The notes: generated by a model from the letters alone, not told the origin. DNA of 10,546 bases from an uncultured Bacteroidota bacterium (GCA_903912405.1 CAIWHF010000187.1:1-10546), one strand, 5' to 3'. Positions 1-8,500 are shown, counted from the first letter of the stretch. Made by a program: numbers and translations.

Positions 1-786
1 ACTGCCAGAAATACCAGATTGTGCAGCTATAACCGTGTTTTCTCCAATTTCTACATTATGAGCAATTTGTATAAGGTTGTCTAGTTTCACCCCTTTTTTA
101 ATAATGGTAGATCCCATTGTAGCTCTGTCTATTGTAGTGTTGGCACCTATTTCTACATCATCTTCAATAATGACATTGCCTATTTGAGGTACTTTTTTAA
201 AGCTACCATCTTTTTGCGGGGCAAAACCAAATCCGTCGCCACCAATTACCGTTCCAGAGTGAATAGTAACGCGTGCACCAACAGAGCAATCGTCGTATAT
301 TTTTACACTAGCAAATAATTTTGTTTCTTCATTGATAACTACATTGTCGCCAATATAACAACCGGGATATATTTTTACATTATCGCCAATGAGTACATTG
401 TCGCCAATATAAGTAAAGGAGCCTACATAGACATTTTTACCAATGGAGGCACTTTTACTAATATAAGAGGGTTGCTCAATACCTTTTTTACCAGCATTGG
501 ATTGTATTTCGTTGTATTTTTCAAGAAGATAAGCAAAGCTACTATAGGCGTCTTTTACTCTAATTAAAGTAGCCTTTACAGGTTGTTTTAATTCGTAATC
601 TTCATTAATGATAATTATTGAAGCATCTGTTGAGTAAAGGTATTCTTCGTATTTTGGATTGGCAACAAAACTTAAACTTCCGGCTTTCGCCTCTTCAATT
701 TTTGCAACTTGATTTATCTTGGCTTCTGGTTCGCCAACCAATTTCCCTTTAAGTAAGGTTGCTATTTGAAGTGCAGTGAATTGCAT
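1..786 (-). CDS. lpxD: LpxD, UDP-3-O-(3-hydroxyacyl)glucosamine N-acyltransferase (partial, C-terminus beyond left edge)
   Basis: LpxD transfers a 3-hydroxyacyl chain from acyl carrier protein to the 2-amino group of UDP-3-O-acyl-glucosamine, the third step of lipid A synthesis, in the cytoplasm. The minus-strand frame is open from an ATG at 786-784 to base 1 (262 codons, no stop). It begins MQFTALQIATLL. Residues 1-95 match the N-terminal uridine-binding domain that separates LpxD from LpxA. From about residue 104 come left-handed beta-helix hexapeptide repeats such as YIGDNV, LIGDNV and EIGANT. The LpxD motif GGDGFGFAP lies at 182-190. IAHNVEIGEN at 241-250 contains H243, which aligns with the catalytic His of E. 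coli LpxD (H239). The family is usually about 340 residues, so roughly 80 C-terminal residues are missing because of the window edge, not decay. It lies 65 bp downstream of the HD phosphohydrolase gene on the same strand. In Bacteroidota lpxD is commonly followed by lpxC-fabZ and lpxA; those would lie off the left edge. Confidence 0.95.
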   Translation of the reverse strand, partial: MQFTALQIATLLKGKLVGEPEAKINQVAKIEEAKAGSLSFVANPKYEEYLYSTDASIIIINEDYELKQPVKATLIRVKDAYSSFAYLLEKYNEIQSNAGKKGIEQPSYISKSASIGKNVYVGSFTYIGDNVLIGDNVKIYPGCYIGDNVVINEETKLFASVKIYDDCSVGARVTIHSGTVIGGDGFGFAPQKDGSFKKVPQIGNVIIEDDVEIGANTTIDRATMGSTIIKKGVKLDNLIQIAHNVEIGENTVIAAQSGISGS

Positions 787-804
787 GAAATAAATTTATA
801 GTAT

Positions 805-843
805 CTAATTTAGTTTTCGCCGTATACAAAGATACTAAATTAG
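805..843. repeat. 10-bp perfect inverted repeat around the lpxD promoter
   Basis: CTAATTTAGT (805-814) and ACTAAATTAG (834-843) are exact reverse complements separated by 19 bp. The right arm abuts the candidate -7 box (827-834), and the predicted start of transcription falls between the arms. A transcript from that promoter would not contain both arms, so for it the repeat could act only as DNA, for example as an operator. A readthrough transcript from the HD gene would carry both arms and could form a weak AU-rich hairpin. No U-tract follows, so it is a poor intrinsic terminator. Confidence 0.55.
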
Positions 844-861
844 TTCAATTGTTAAGGCAAA
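827..861 (-). promoter_or_regulatory. Candidate Bacteroidota-type promoter for lpxD
   Basis: Reading the minus strand, TATCTTTG (827-834) matches the phylum's -7 consensus TAnnTTTG exactly. A TTTG (858-861) lies 23 bp upstream, at the long end of the 17-23 bp spacing described for Flavobacterium promoters. Transcription would start near base 823, giving a leader of about 40 nt before the lpxD ATG. The TTTG lies inside the last codons of the upstream HD gene. The match is by eye and this AT-rich DNA makes chance matches likely. If real, lpxD has its own promoter in addition to readthrough from the PBP-HD unit. Confidence 0.45.
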
Positions 862-2057
862 GTGTAACAAAGGTATCTTTTTGTGATTGGCTTCGATAAG
901 GTGTCATTTATCAAGGCGTGCTCTACACTAGAAAGGTCTTGAACGAGTCCATTCTTTTGTAAAATCAGTATGTTTTCATCCGTAGCATCGTAGGTGTTAT
1001 TGCTCGTTAATCCTTCAAATACAAAATAATCTATATGGTTTGCTAATGAAGGATGTGCGGCAAGGAAGCGTTCTTTATGTTGGTCGATAGTATTGGATTC
1101 TGATAACGACAATAGCTGCACTTTGTATAACTTTCTTTGTAATAGCATGTTACATAAGCGACTTAAAACCTCATCGTTATGAGATTGCCATACTTTTATG
1201 GCCGATTGAATGTCGGTATCGTCCAAGCTGCAAAATAGTTCAAGAGAAACGGCTTTATTATTATCATTGTTATGATAGAGCAAAGTACTTAAGGATGGGC
1301 TAGCAAATAATTCCACCTTATTTTTAGCTAATTCTTTAGCTCGTTTTAAAATGTTGATTAACAGTTTCTCCGCTCCTAAAACAGTTTTATGTAAATATAC
1401 TTGCCAATACATGAGGCGTCTAGCTACAATAAACTTCTCAATAGAATGAATACCCTTTTCCTCTATTACTATTTTGTCGTCTACAACATTTAACATGTGT
1501 AGGATGCGATCATACCCGATTACCCCTTCAGAAACTCCAGAAAAAAAGCTATCTCTATTTAAATAGTCAAGGCGATCTACATCGAGTTGACTAGATACCA
1601 ATTGATGAAGAAATTGTTTGGGGTATGTATTGCTATAAATGGCTATGGCAGTATCTAATTGCCCATGCCATTGACGATTAAAAGCCTCCATGATTTGTAT
1701 GGATAATTGCTCGTGGGTGATACCGTCTAATAAGGTGAATTCTAAAGCATGCGAAAATGGGCCATGCCCAACGTCGTGTAATAGAATAGCTATCTGAGTG
1801 CCAATAAATTCATCTTCAGAAATGGTTATGCCTTTGCTTCTAAGTACACTTAGGGCTTTTGTTATCAAGTGACAAGCGCCTAAAGAGTGCTGAAATCGGG
1901 TATGAATGGCTCCTGGGTATACGATAGGTGCCATGCCCATTTGTTTGATATAACGAAGTCGTTGAAACCAGTTGTGTTCTATTATTTGTAATAATAGGGG
2001 ATGCTGAAATTGTATAAATCCATAAACTGGATCATTAATAATTTTTCCTTGCTGCAT
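852..2057 (-). CDS. HD-domain phosphohydrolase, dNTPase-like (COG1078 / SAMHD1-related family)
   Basis: This is a cytoplasmic metal-dependent phosphohydrolase of 401 residues. Characterised relatives (SAMHD1 and an Enterococcus homologue) cleave dNTPs to deoxynucleoside plus triphosphate, but the substrate here is inferred. The metal-binding set is visible: H57 in RFQHSLG, H94-D95 in LLHDVGHGPFSHALE, and D161 in QLDVDRLDYLNRDS. R162 and Y165 occupy the positions of the SAMHD1 dNTP-contacting Lys and Tyr. The family THE motif is at 114-116. The opening IINDPVYGF (6-14) is the usual start of this family, which supports the ATG at 2057-2055. The C-terminal half (about 200-401) resembles the family's less conserved helical region. 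The gene directly abuts the PBP stop codon (TAAATG) with no Shine-Dalgarno sequence, implying coupling. The TAA at 854-852 precedes the lpxD leader. Its placement beside lpxD recurs in Bacteroidota, but no functional link to lipid A is shown by sequence. Confidence 0.88.
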   Translation of the reverse strand: MQQGKIINDPVYGFIQFQHPLLLQIIEHNWFQRLRYIKQMGMAPIVYPGAIHTRFQHSLGACHLITKALSVLRSKGITISEDEFIGTQIAILLHDVGHGPFSHALEFTLLDGITHEQLSIQIMEAFNRQWHGQLDTAIAIYSNTYPKQFLHQLVSSQLDVDRLDYLNRDSFFSGVSEGVIGYDRILHMLNVVDDKIVIEEKGIHSIEKFIVARRLMYWQVYLHKTVLGAEKLLINILKRAKELAKNKVELFASPSLSTLLYHNNDNNKAVSLELFCSLDDTDIQSAIKVWQSHNDEVLSRLCNMLLQRKLYKVQLLSLSESNTIDQHKERFLAAHPSLANHIDYFVFEGLTSNNTYDATDENILILQKNGLVQDLSSVEHALINDTLSKPITKRYLCYTLP

Positions 2058-4298
2058 TTAAGGTTGTGTTTCTGCTTCTGGTGTTACTTCTTCAATAATA
2101 TCTCCAGATGTTTTGTCAATTGGAACCGTTTGAACACTTGTCGTATCATTTGGATCAGCAATAGTATTGGCATTATAACCCGAGCAATCTGAGAAAGGCA
2201 CTGGTGCTTTAAATCTAACATCTTGTTTAATTTCTAATGAGCGATCATTAAATACTTTATGAAAGAAGTTGATCCAAATAGGAAGTGCAGCTGCAGATCC
2301 TTGCCCCTGCGCTTCGCTGTTAAATCGTAAAAAACGATCGTCACAACCTACCCATGTTCCTGCAAGTAATTGAGGGGTATAGCCTATAAACCAAGCGTCT
2401 GCTTGTTTGTTGGTTGTGCCCGTTTTGCCGGCGATATCACCATATAAACCATATCTACGTATACGTTGTGCTGTACCTCTATCTACTACGCCTTGCATCA
2501 TGCGTACCATTTTAAAAGCAGTTTGCGGATTAATAATTTCTTTTTGTTTAGGAGCAAATGTTTTTAAAAGATTACCATTTTTATCTTCAATTCTACTTAT
2601 AAAGAAGGGCTCTGTATTAATACCGCCAGCCGGAAACATGGTATAGGCTTGTAGCATCTCATAGAGCGAAATAGCAGAAACGCCTAAAGCTACAGAAGGG
2701 TAAGGGTCCATATCACTTTCAATACCACATTTTTTAGCGAAATCTACAAAGGGTTCAATACCTACTTGATTCAATAAAAATAGGGCTGCATTATTAATAG
2801 AAAGGGCTAAGGCAGTAGACATTGGCAATGAGCCTGTTTTAGACCCTCCAGCATTATAGGCTGTTTTTGCACCCGAAAATTGCTGTGCTCCTGTAGAGAG
2901 TGTTCCGCAAGGAGAAAATCCTTTGTCTACGGCTAAGCAATAGAGTAGCGGTTTTATGGTAGAACCAACTTGTCTTTTAGTGTTTTTATTGACGTGGTCG
3001 TATTGGAAATAATCGTGATTAATACCACCCACCCAAGCTTTTACTTCACCCGTAAAGGGGTCCATAGCCATAAAGCCAGCTTGTAAAAACATTTTCGTGT
3101 ATTTGATAGAATCCATCGGACTCATTACCGTATCAATGGAATGGTTCTTATTCCATGCAAATACCGTCATTTTAATTTTTGTGTTGAAAATCTTAGAAAT
3201 TTCCTCCTCTTCTTTATCCGCATCTTTGAGTGCTTGATAACGATCCGATTGTTTCATGGCTTTATCTAAGGCATCTTGATGGTTTTTCCAAATCCCACCA
3301 TCTTTATAATTAGCTTGTGCGAAAAACGATTTTTGTAAATTAGTTAAATGCTGCTCCACTGCTTGTTCTGCATATAATTGCATGCGCAAATCAATAGTTG
3401 TATATATTTTTAATCCATCTCTGTAAAGGTTATAGCTACTGCCATCAGATTTTTTTAATTCTTTGCAAATAGCTTTTAACTCTTGTTCTAAAATTTGTCT
3501 AAAATAAGGAGCAGAGCCTTTATGGTAATCAATTTTGTGGTAATTTAATTTGATAGGGAATTGACTTAATTTATCGGCTTCCTCTTGCTTGATAAATTTG
3601 TACTTCACCATTTGATTTAAAACAACATTTCTTCTGTCGAATGCTTTAGCTGGGTTTCTTCTTGGATTATAAAGGGTATTGCCTTTTAGCATGCCAATTA
3701 AAACAGCTGCTTCGTCTAAGCTTAGTTTGTCGGGCGTTTTGCTAAAAAAGGTTAGGGATGCATTTTTTATGCCATAAACATTATCTCCAAACGGAACCGT
3801 ATTTAGATAAAGGGTAAGTATTTCGTTTTTAGTCAGATTTCGTTCTAGTTTTACTGCCAATACCCATTCTCTAAGTTTTACAAAGGGCATGGTGAAAATA
3901 TTGCTTTTTTGTCTTGGGAATAAGTTCTTAGCTAATTGTTGCGTGATGGTACTTCCGCCACCTTTTTTACCTAAGAAAATTGCAACACGCAACAACGCTC
4001 TACCATCAATGCCAGAATGTTCAAAAAAGCGTTCATCTTCAGTTGCCAATAAAGCATTAAATACGTATGGGGATATATCTTTATACTCACTATTAGAACG
4101 GTCTTGAACAAAATAACGCCCTAAAATACTACCATCTGTCGCAATTACTTCAGAGGATAGGGATGCGCTTGGGTTTTCCAATTCAGAAAGCGTTGGCATA
4201 TCGCCAATAATGCCGAAGTAAAATCCAATGGTTAAAAGGATTAAGAAACCGAAACTATATAAAAATACTTTCCAAAGGGTAACTACGGATTTTTTCAT
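2058..4298 (-). CDS. mrcA: Class A penicillin-binding protein 1A-type (bifunctional glycosyltransferase / transpeptidase)
   Basis: This 746-residue inner-membrane enzyme polymerises lipid II into glycan strands and crosslinks their peptides in the periplasm. A short cytoplasmic N-terminus is followed by one membrane anchor (about 9-31). The GT51 glycosyltransferase domain (about 45-220) shows TEDERFFEHSG with catalytic E87, GGGSTITQQLAKN (113-125), the second catalytic Glu E144 in KLREWVLAVKLER, and NEILTLYLN (158-166). The transpeptidase domain (about 405-680) has the three penicillin-binding motifs: S446-T-I-K449 (acyl-enzyme serine), S500-I-N502 and K625-T-G-T628. All key residues are present, so both activities should be intact. 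Residues 300-405 form a linker region with an acidic, Lys-rich stretch. The last 40 residues are polar, acidic and probably disordered. The start at 4298 is chosen because the anchor follows directly. The symbol mrcA (ponA elsewhere) is by family only. The stop abuts the HD gene, so the two probably form an operon. Confidence 0.95.
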   Translation of the reverse strand: MKKSVVTLWKVFLYSFGFLILLTIGFYFGIIGDMPTLSELENPSASLSSEVIATDGSILGRYFVQDRSNSEYKDISPYVFNALLATEDERFFEHSGIDGRALLRVAIFLGKKGGGSTITQQLAKNLFPRQKSNIFTMPFVKLREWVLAVKLERNLTKNEILTLYLNTVPFGDNVYGIKNASLTFFSKTPDKLSLDEAAVLIGMLKGNTLYNPRRNPAKAFDRRNVVLNQMVKYKFIKQEEADKLSQFPIKLNYHKIDYHKGSAPYFRQILEQELKAICKELKKSDGSSYNLYRDGLKIYTTIDLRMQLYAEQAVEQHLTNLQKSFFAQANYKDGGIWKNHQDALDKAMKQSDRYQALKDADKEEEEISKIFNTKIKMTVFAWNKNHSIDTVMSPMDSIKYTKMFLQAGFMAMDPFTGEVKAWVGGINHDYFQYDHVNKNTKRQVGSTIKPLLYCLAVDKGFSPCGTLSTGAQQFSGAKTAYNAGGSKTGSLPMSTALALSINNAALFLLNQVGIEPFVDFAKKCGIESDMDPYPSVALGVSAISLYEMLQAYTMFPAGGINTEPFFISRIEDKNGNLLKTFAPKQKEIINPQTAFKMVRMMQGVVDRGTAQRIRRYGLYGDIAGKTGTTNKQADAWFIGYTPQLLAGTWVGCDDRFLRFNSEAQGQGSAAALPIWINFFHKVFNDRSLEIKQDVRFKAPVPFSDCSGYNANTIADPNDTTSVQTVPIDKTSGDIIEEVTPEAETQP

Positions 4299-4336
4299 GC
4301 AATGCTGGAGATGATTAAGAATGCTAATTTACAAAC

Positions 4337-4351
4337 AATTACAATGTAATT
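4337..4351. repeat. 15-bp dyad upstream of the PBP gene
   Basis: AATTAC (4337-4342) and GTAATT (4346-4351) are perfect reverse complements around a 3-base centre. The element lies about 40-53 bp upstream of the PBP start and overlaps the only, weak, -7-like sequence for that gene. Its size and symmetry fit a dimeric regulator's binding site, but AT-rich palindromes of this length can arise by chance. Confidence 0.35.
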
Positions 4352-4402
4352 ATAAAAAGTAGGCTACAATTCTAAAAATACTTTAAATAATAATATCTAG
4401 GC

Positions 4403-4436
4403 TTGGCAATTGAATTCCTTTTATCTTTTATCTTTG
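4403..4436 (+). promoter_or_regulatory. Candidate Bacteroidota-type promoter for the acyl-CoA dehydrogenase gene
   Basis: TATCTTTG (4429-4436) matches the -7 consensus TAnnTTTG exactly. TTG (4403-4405) lies 23 bp upstream, the same geometry as the lpxD candidate. A 7-bp tandem duplication (TTTTATC at 4419-4425 and 4426-4432) creates a second, imperfect box, TATCTTTT (4422-4429), just upstream. The start of transcription would be near 4440, leaving a leader of about 20 nt with no Shine-Dalgarno sequence before the ATG at 4462. Confidence 0.55.
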
Positions 4437-4461
4437 CGAATTATATAAACCAAACAATCAT

Positions 4462-5358
4462 ATGCATACAATTAAAAATATAGCAGTAATAGGTGCCGGA
4501 CAAATGGGGAATGGCATTGTTCATGTTTTTGCACAACAAGGATATAAAGTAACCATGATTGATGTACAGGAAGCTGCATTGACAAAAGCCTTGGCTACTA
4601 TTCAAAAAAATATGGAACGCCAAGTGGCAAAAGGCACCTTGACCGAAGAACAACTGAAAAGTGCTTTTGGAAATATACGTATTCAAACAGAGTTGGCAGC
4701 AGGTGTAAGCAATGCCGATTTAGTAGTAGAAGCTGCAACCGAAAATGTAGATTTGAAATTAAAGATTTTTGCAGATTTAGATACGCATGCGCCAGCGGCT
4801 TGTATATTGGCTACCAATACCTCTTCTATTTCCATTACGAAGATTGCTGCTGCAACAAAACGCCCGCAATCTGTAATTGGTATGCATTTTATGAATCCAG
4901 TACCCGTTATGAAATTAGTGGAAATTATTAATGGCTATGCAACGGATGCCAATGTTACAGCAACTATTGTAGCCTTATCTACAGCTATTCAAAAAATCCC
5001 TTGCGTCGTAAATGATTATCCTGGTTTTATAGCTAATAGAATTTTAATGCCGATGATTAATGAGGCTATCATATCGCTACAAGAAGGAGTAGCGGGCGTA
5101 GCCGCTATCGATTCTATTATGAAATTGGGTATGGCACATCCTATGGGGCCTTTACAATTAGCTGATTTTATTGGATTAGATACTTGTTTGTCCATTTTAA
5201 AAGTATTACATACAGGATACGGAAACCCAAAATATGCTCCTTCTACATTACTTGTCAATATGGTACAAGCGGGTAGGTTAGGTGTGAAGTCTGGAGAGGG
5301 TTTTTATACGTATACGCCAGGATCTAAAGAATTGATTGTGAGTGCATCATTTAAATAA
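4462..5358 (+). CDS. hbd: 3-hydroxybutyryl-CoA (3-hydroxyacyl-CoA) dehydrogenase
   Basis: This cytoplasmic enzyme interconverts 3-hydroxyacyl-CoA and 3-oxoacyl-CoA with NAD(P)(H). It serves short-chain fatty acid, butanoate or phenylacetate-type degradation. At 298 residues it is the normal length for the stand-alone family (Hbd, PaaH, MmgB). The N-terminal Rossmann fold shows GAGQMG (11-16), with D34 at the end of the second strand, which favours NAD over NADP. The active-site set is visible: NTSS (119-122), H142 and E154 in the MHFMNPVPVMKLVEII segment, and N192 in the HCDH signature DYPGFIANRILMPMINEAI (185-203). The C-terminal helical dimerisation domain (about 188-285) contains HPMGPLQLADFIGLD (226-240), typical of the family. 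The ATG at 4462 fits because the Rossmann motif follows immediately. It has its own promoter and an intrinsic terminator, so it appears monocistronic. No thiolase, crotonase or acyl-CoA dehydrogenase gene is nearby to fix the pathway. The symbol hbd is by family. Confidence 0.93.
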   Translation: MHTIKNIAVIGAGQMGNGIVHVFAQQGYKVTMIDVQEAALTKALATIQKNMERQVAKGTLTEEQLKSAFGNIRIQTELAAGVSNADLVVEAATENVDLKLKIFADLDTHAPAACILATNTSSISITKIAAATKRPQSVIGMHFMNPVPVMKLVEIINGYATDANVTATIVALSTAIQKIPCVVNDYPGFIANRILMPMINEAIISLQEGVAGVAAIDSIMKLGMAHPMGPLQLADFIGLDTCLSILKVLHTGYGNPKYAPSTLLVNMVQAGRLGVKSGEGFYTYTPGSKELIVSASFK

Positions 5359-5378
5359 TTTTCCCCATTCATTATACA

Positions 5379-5406
5379 AAAAAGGACTGCTGTTGCAGTC
5401 CTTTTT
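5379..5406 (+). terminator. Strong intrinsic terminator after the acyl-CoA dehydrogenase gene
   Basis: AAAAAGGACTGC (5379-5390) pairs perfectly with GCAGTCCTTTTT (5395-5406) around a TGTT tetraloop. The core is a 7-bp GC-containing stem flanked by A5/T5, and it ends in a run of five T. It begins 20 bp after the TAA at 5356-5358. The A/T symmetry would let it work in both directions, although no minus-strand gene ends here. It isolates hbd from the surface-protein gene. Confidence 0.9.
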
Positions 5407-5407
5407 G

Positions 5408-5454
5408 TTAAGATTTTGTTTTTTTTATAAATAATTACTATCTTGAAATCTTAA
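5408..5454. repeat. 9-bp inverted repeat flanking the surface-protein promoter region
   Basis: TTAAGATTT (5408-5416) and AAATCTTAA (5446-5454) are exact reverse complements separated by 29 bp. Together they bracket the only promoter-like sequence upstream of the large surface-protein gene. This could be an operator pair or a chance AT-rich match. A small hairpin, ATGCT-TTAAT-AGCAT (5458-5472), follows in the leader. Confidence 0.4.
5415..5445 (+). promoter_or_regulatory. Weak candidate promoter for the T9SS surface-protein gene
   Basis: TTTG (5415-5418) is followed after 20 bp by TATCTTGA (5439-5446). This resembles TAnnTTTG but is one T short. Spacing is good and the -7 match imperfect. Transcription would start near 5450, giving a leader of about 55 nt that ends in an A-rich stretch directly before the ATG at 5505, with no Shine-Dalgarno sequence. 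Confidence 0.3.
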
Positions 5455-5504
5455 ATTATGCTTTAATAGCATTTAAAATAACCAATACATTAAACCAATA
5501 AAAA

Positions 5505-8500
5505 ATGAAAAGAATTTTATTCTCTTTTATTATCCTTTGCTTTGCAATTAATTCATCCTTTGCACAGTATTGTATTCCTTCATACTCTGCAGGGAGTTGT
5601 GGGAGTTCTACCAATACAGGTGTTGCAGATTATATCGATGGTGTTGTAACTACTGGAGGAACTGTAAATATCAACAACACAGGTACGGCTTGTTGTGGTT
5701 TAGCAAATAATTACATTTATTACTCTACCATGGGGCATACAGGGGTTCAGAATACAGTGGTTGGTTATACTTTGTATAATACACCTTATTGGTCTGAGTA
5801 CCAATATATTTGGGTAGATTGGAATCAGGATGGTGATTTCTTAGATCCAGGGGAAGATGTTAGAAACCCTACCGTTTCTACTCCAACAGGTGGAAGTGCT
5901 TCGGGCACTTTTACCATTCCATTAACAGCTACTCCAGGCACTACCCGCATGAGAGTTAGAAATATTTATGCTACAGTAGGCGGTAATCCGTGTACTACAT
6001 ATACTTTTGGTGAATGTGAGGATTATAATTTTACTGTTGTAGCTGCAATTCCATGTTCAGGTGTACCTACTGCAGGTACTGCAAATTCAACATCTCCTTC
6101 GGTTTGTCCTACAGCTACTTTTACATTAAATCTAACAGGTTCAACGCTTGCGTCTGGAATTTCATATCAGTGGCAATACTCCGCTGCAGGCGCAAATACT
6201 TGGTTTAATTTAGCGAATGGTGTTATTAGTAATGCGCAATTTACAAACGCAACTGTTGCAGGTGCAACTGCACTTTCTTGTACCATAACTGGTCAAGTAG
6301 CTGCAACAGATTATCGTTGTATTGTAACTTGTGCTAACTCTTCAAGCGCTGCACCTTCTACTGTTGTTGCCGTAGCTTCAAGTTCTTTCTTAAATTGCTA
6401 TTGTAACTCGACATCTACTTCTACGCTGTATCAAGATATTACCAATTTCACGTTATCAACTATTAATAATAACACCTCTTGTAATACCGTAGCACCTGGA
6501 CTGAATAGTAATGCGGGAATGTACTCCAACTTTATTTCAAGTGTTGCTGCTGCTAATTTAACACAAACGTATTCCTATCCCTTATCAATTACGATTTCTA
6601 ATTGTTATACGTTGACGAATGTGAATGTCACTAAAGTTTATATTGATTATAATCATAATGGCACCCTTACAGATCCGGGTGAAGAAGTATACGTTTCTCC
6701 CACTACTTATTTAGGAGGCCATACCGAAACAGGTAGTATAACGATTCCTGCAGCTGCGTTAACTGGAAATACCTTAATGCGTGTTGTAAATACCTCTACA
6801 AGTAATTTTGCTGCGGTTACGCCTTGTGGTACTTATACGTATGGCGAAACAGAGGATTATGTTATTAATATCAGTGCACCAGTGCCTTGTACCGGTGCGC
6901 CTACTCCTGCTGTCATTACTGCTCCAGCTAGTGCATGTACAGGCGCTGCATTTACCTTGTCATCAACAGGCGCATCAACAGCCTATGGTGTATCGCATCA
7001 ATGGCAATCTTCACCAAACTGTACTACAGGACCATGGACAAATATTACGGGTGCTACCAATACTACACTTGTAGTTGCTGCGGGTATTACAACGGCTACC
7101 TGTTACCGTTTAGTTTCTACCTGTAGCTATTCTAATTTATCATCTAATTCTAACACGGTTTCAGTTACAATTACCCCACCTACATCTTGTTTTTGTGTGC
7201 CAACCTATGCTGTTGGTGGCGGACCAGATATTATTGCAAATGTTGCTATAGGCACTTGGAATAATAATACTTCATCTAACGGTAATCCATCTCCCTATTA
7301 TGTAAATTATGTTCCTCAACAACCAACACCTATAGCTATTCCAAACGTTGCAGCATCTACTACTTTTAATTTAGTAATTAGCTTTGGTTCTGATGTTAAT
7401 CAATACTCAGGAGCATGGGTAGATTGGAATCATGATGGTCTATTTGCTACTACCGAATACTTCACAACCGGCACCAATGCTGGAGCTTTTGGCAGTGTTA
7501 CCATTCCTATACCTGTTCCTACATCGGCATTGCCAGGAAATACTCGATTAAGAATAAGAGGTGGAGATGACCTGCCCATGACTGCAGCACAAGCTTGCGG
7601 ACCGAGCAATTCTATGTTTGGTGAAGCAGAAGATTATTTTATTAATGTGGTTCCACCACCACCAGTGCCAACTATTACAGGTAATAGTAATATTTGTCAA
7701 GGTAGTTCTTTAATACTTACAGCTAGCTCATCTGTTGCAGGTGCAGCATTCGCATGGACGGGCCCTAATGGGTTTACGGCTACAACCGCCTCCATAACCA
7801 TACCTAATTTTCAACCGGTAAATGCAGGTCTTTATACGGTAACTGTTACTGTTGCTGGTTTGTCAAATTCAAATACGGTTACCGTTGCTTGTTTGCCTAT
7901 TCCAATTAATACCATAACAGCTTCTGGTTCATTAACCTTCTGTCAGGGTAATTTTATTTCCCTTTCTGTGTCAAATGCAACAGGTGCATCTTATACTTGG
8001 GTTCAAAATGGATCACCAATTGTAGGTTTTAATTCTAACATCCTTAATGTTGCGGCTTCCGGAACTTATAATGTTGAAATAACAGGTTCTAATGGATGTA
8101 CGATTTCTTCTGTAATCTCTACTGTTGTTGTTAATCCGCTGCCTAATGCAGTTCTTACTCCAGCCGGACCAACATCTGTATGTAAACCACTGACCGTTCC
8201 CATGTCCGTTTCAACAGGTTCTGGATATGCTTATGTTTGGAAAAAGAATGGTGTGAATATTACCGGTGCTACATCGGCTACATATAATGCAGCGCAATCT
8301 GCTACTTATTCTGTTGTTGTAACGGATGTTAATGGATGTATTTCTAATTCCAATAATAGTGTGGTTAATATAGATACCACATTAACAGGTATTACCTTGT
8401 CTGGACCAACATCTTTCTGTACTGGTTTTGTAACCATGCAGGCTACAACAAATCCTAATTATACCTATCAATGGATTAATAATGGAACCATTGTATCTGG

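Larger units (their letters stand above)
4299..4461. other. Divergent intergenic region between the PBP and acyl-CoA dehydrogenase genes
   Basis: These 163 AT-rich bases must hold the control regions for two divergent genes. On the plus strand there is a good TTG/TAnnTTTG promoter candidate (annotated separately). On the minus strand I find no exact TAnnTTTG for the PBP gene. The closest is ATTGTTTG near 4332-4339, a weak match. It overlaps the left arm of a 15-bp dyad, AATTAC-AAT-GTAATT (4337-4351). No Shine-Dalgarno sequence precedes either ATG. I see no small gene or RNA here. Confidence 0.6.

Noticed and set aside
1..786. lpxD as a pseudogene because it has no stop in the window
   Set aside because: The frame is open right to base 1 with the catalytic His and hexapeptide repeats intact; the window edge cuts it.
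2001..4107. Short plus-strand open frames (2001-2192, 2407-2646, 3889-4107) opposite the HD and PBP genes
   Set aside because: All are antisense to genes with intact catalytic motifs, with no domain or start signal of their own.
4441..4686. Minus-strand 81-codon open frame overlapping the start of the acyl-CoA dehydrogenase gene
   Set aside because: It is antisense to a well-conserved enzyme, shows no recognisable family, and its composition is what the reverse complement of the real gene would give.
6808..7126. Plus-strand 88- and 63-codon open frames inside the surface-protein gene
   Set aside because: They are out-of-frame shadows of a low-complexity Thr/Ser/Ala-rich coding region; the real frame continues unbroken through them with clear domains.
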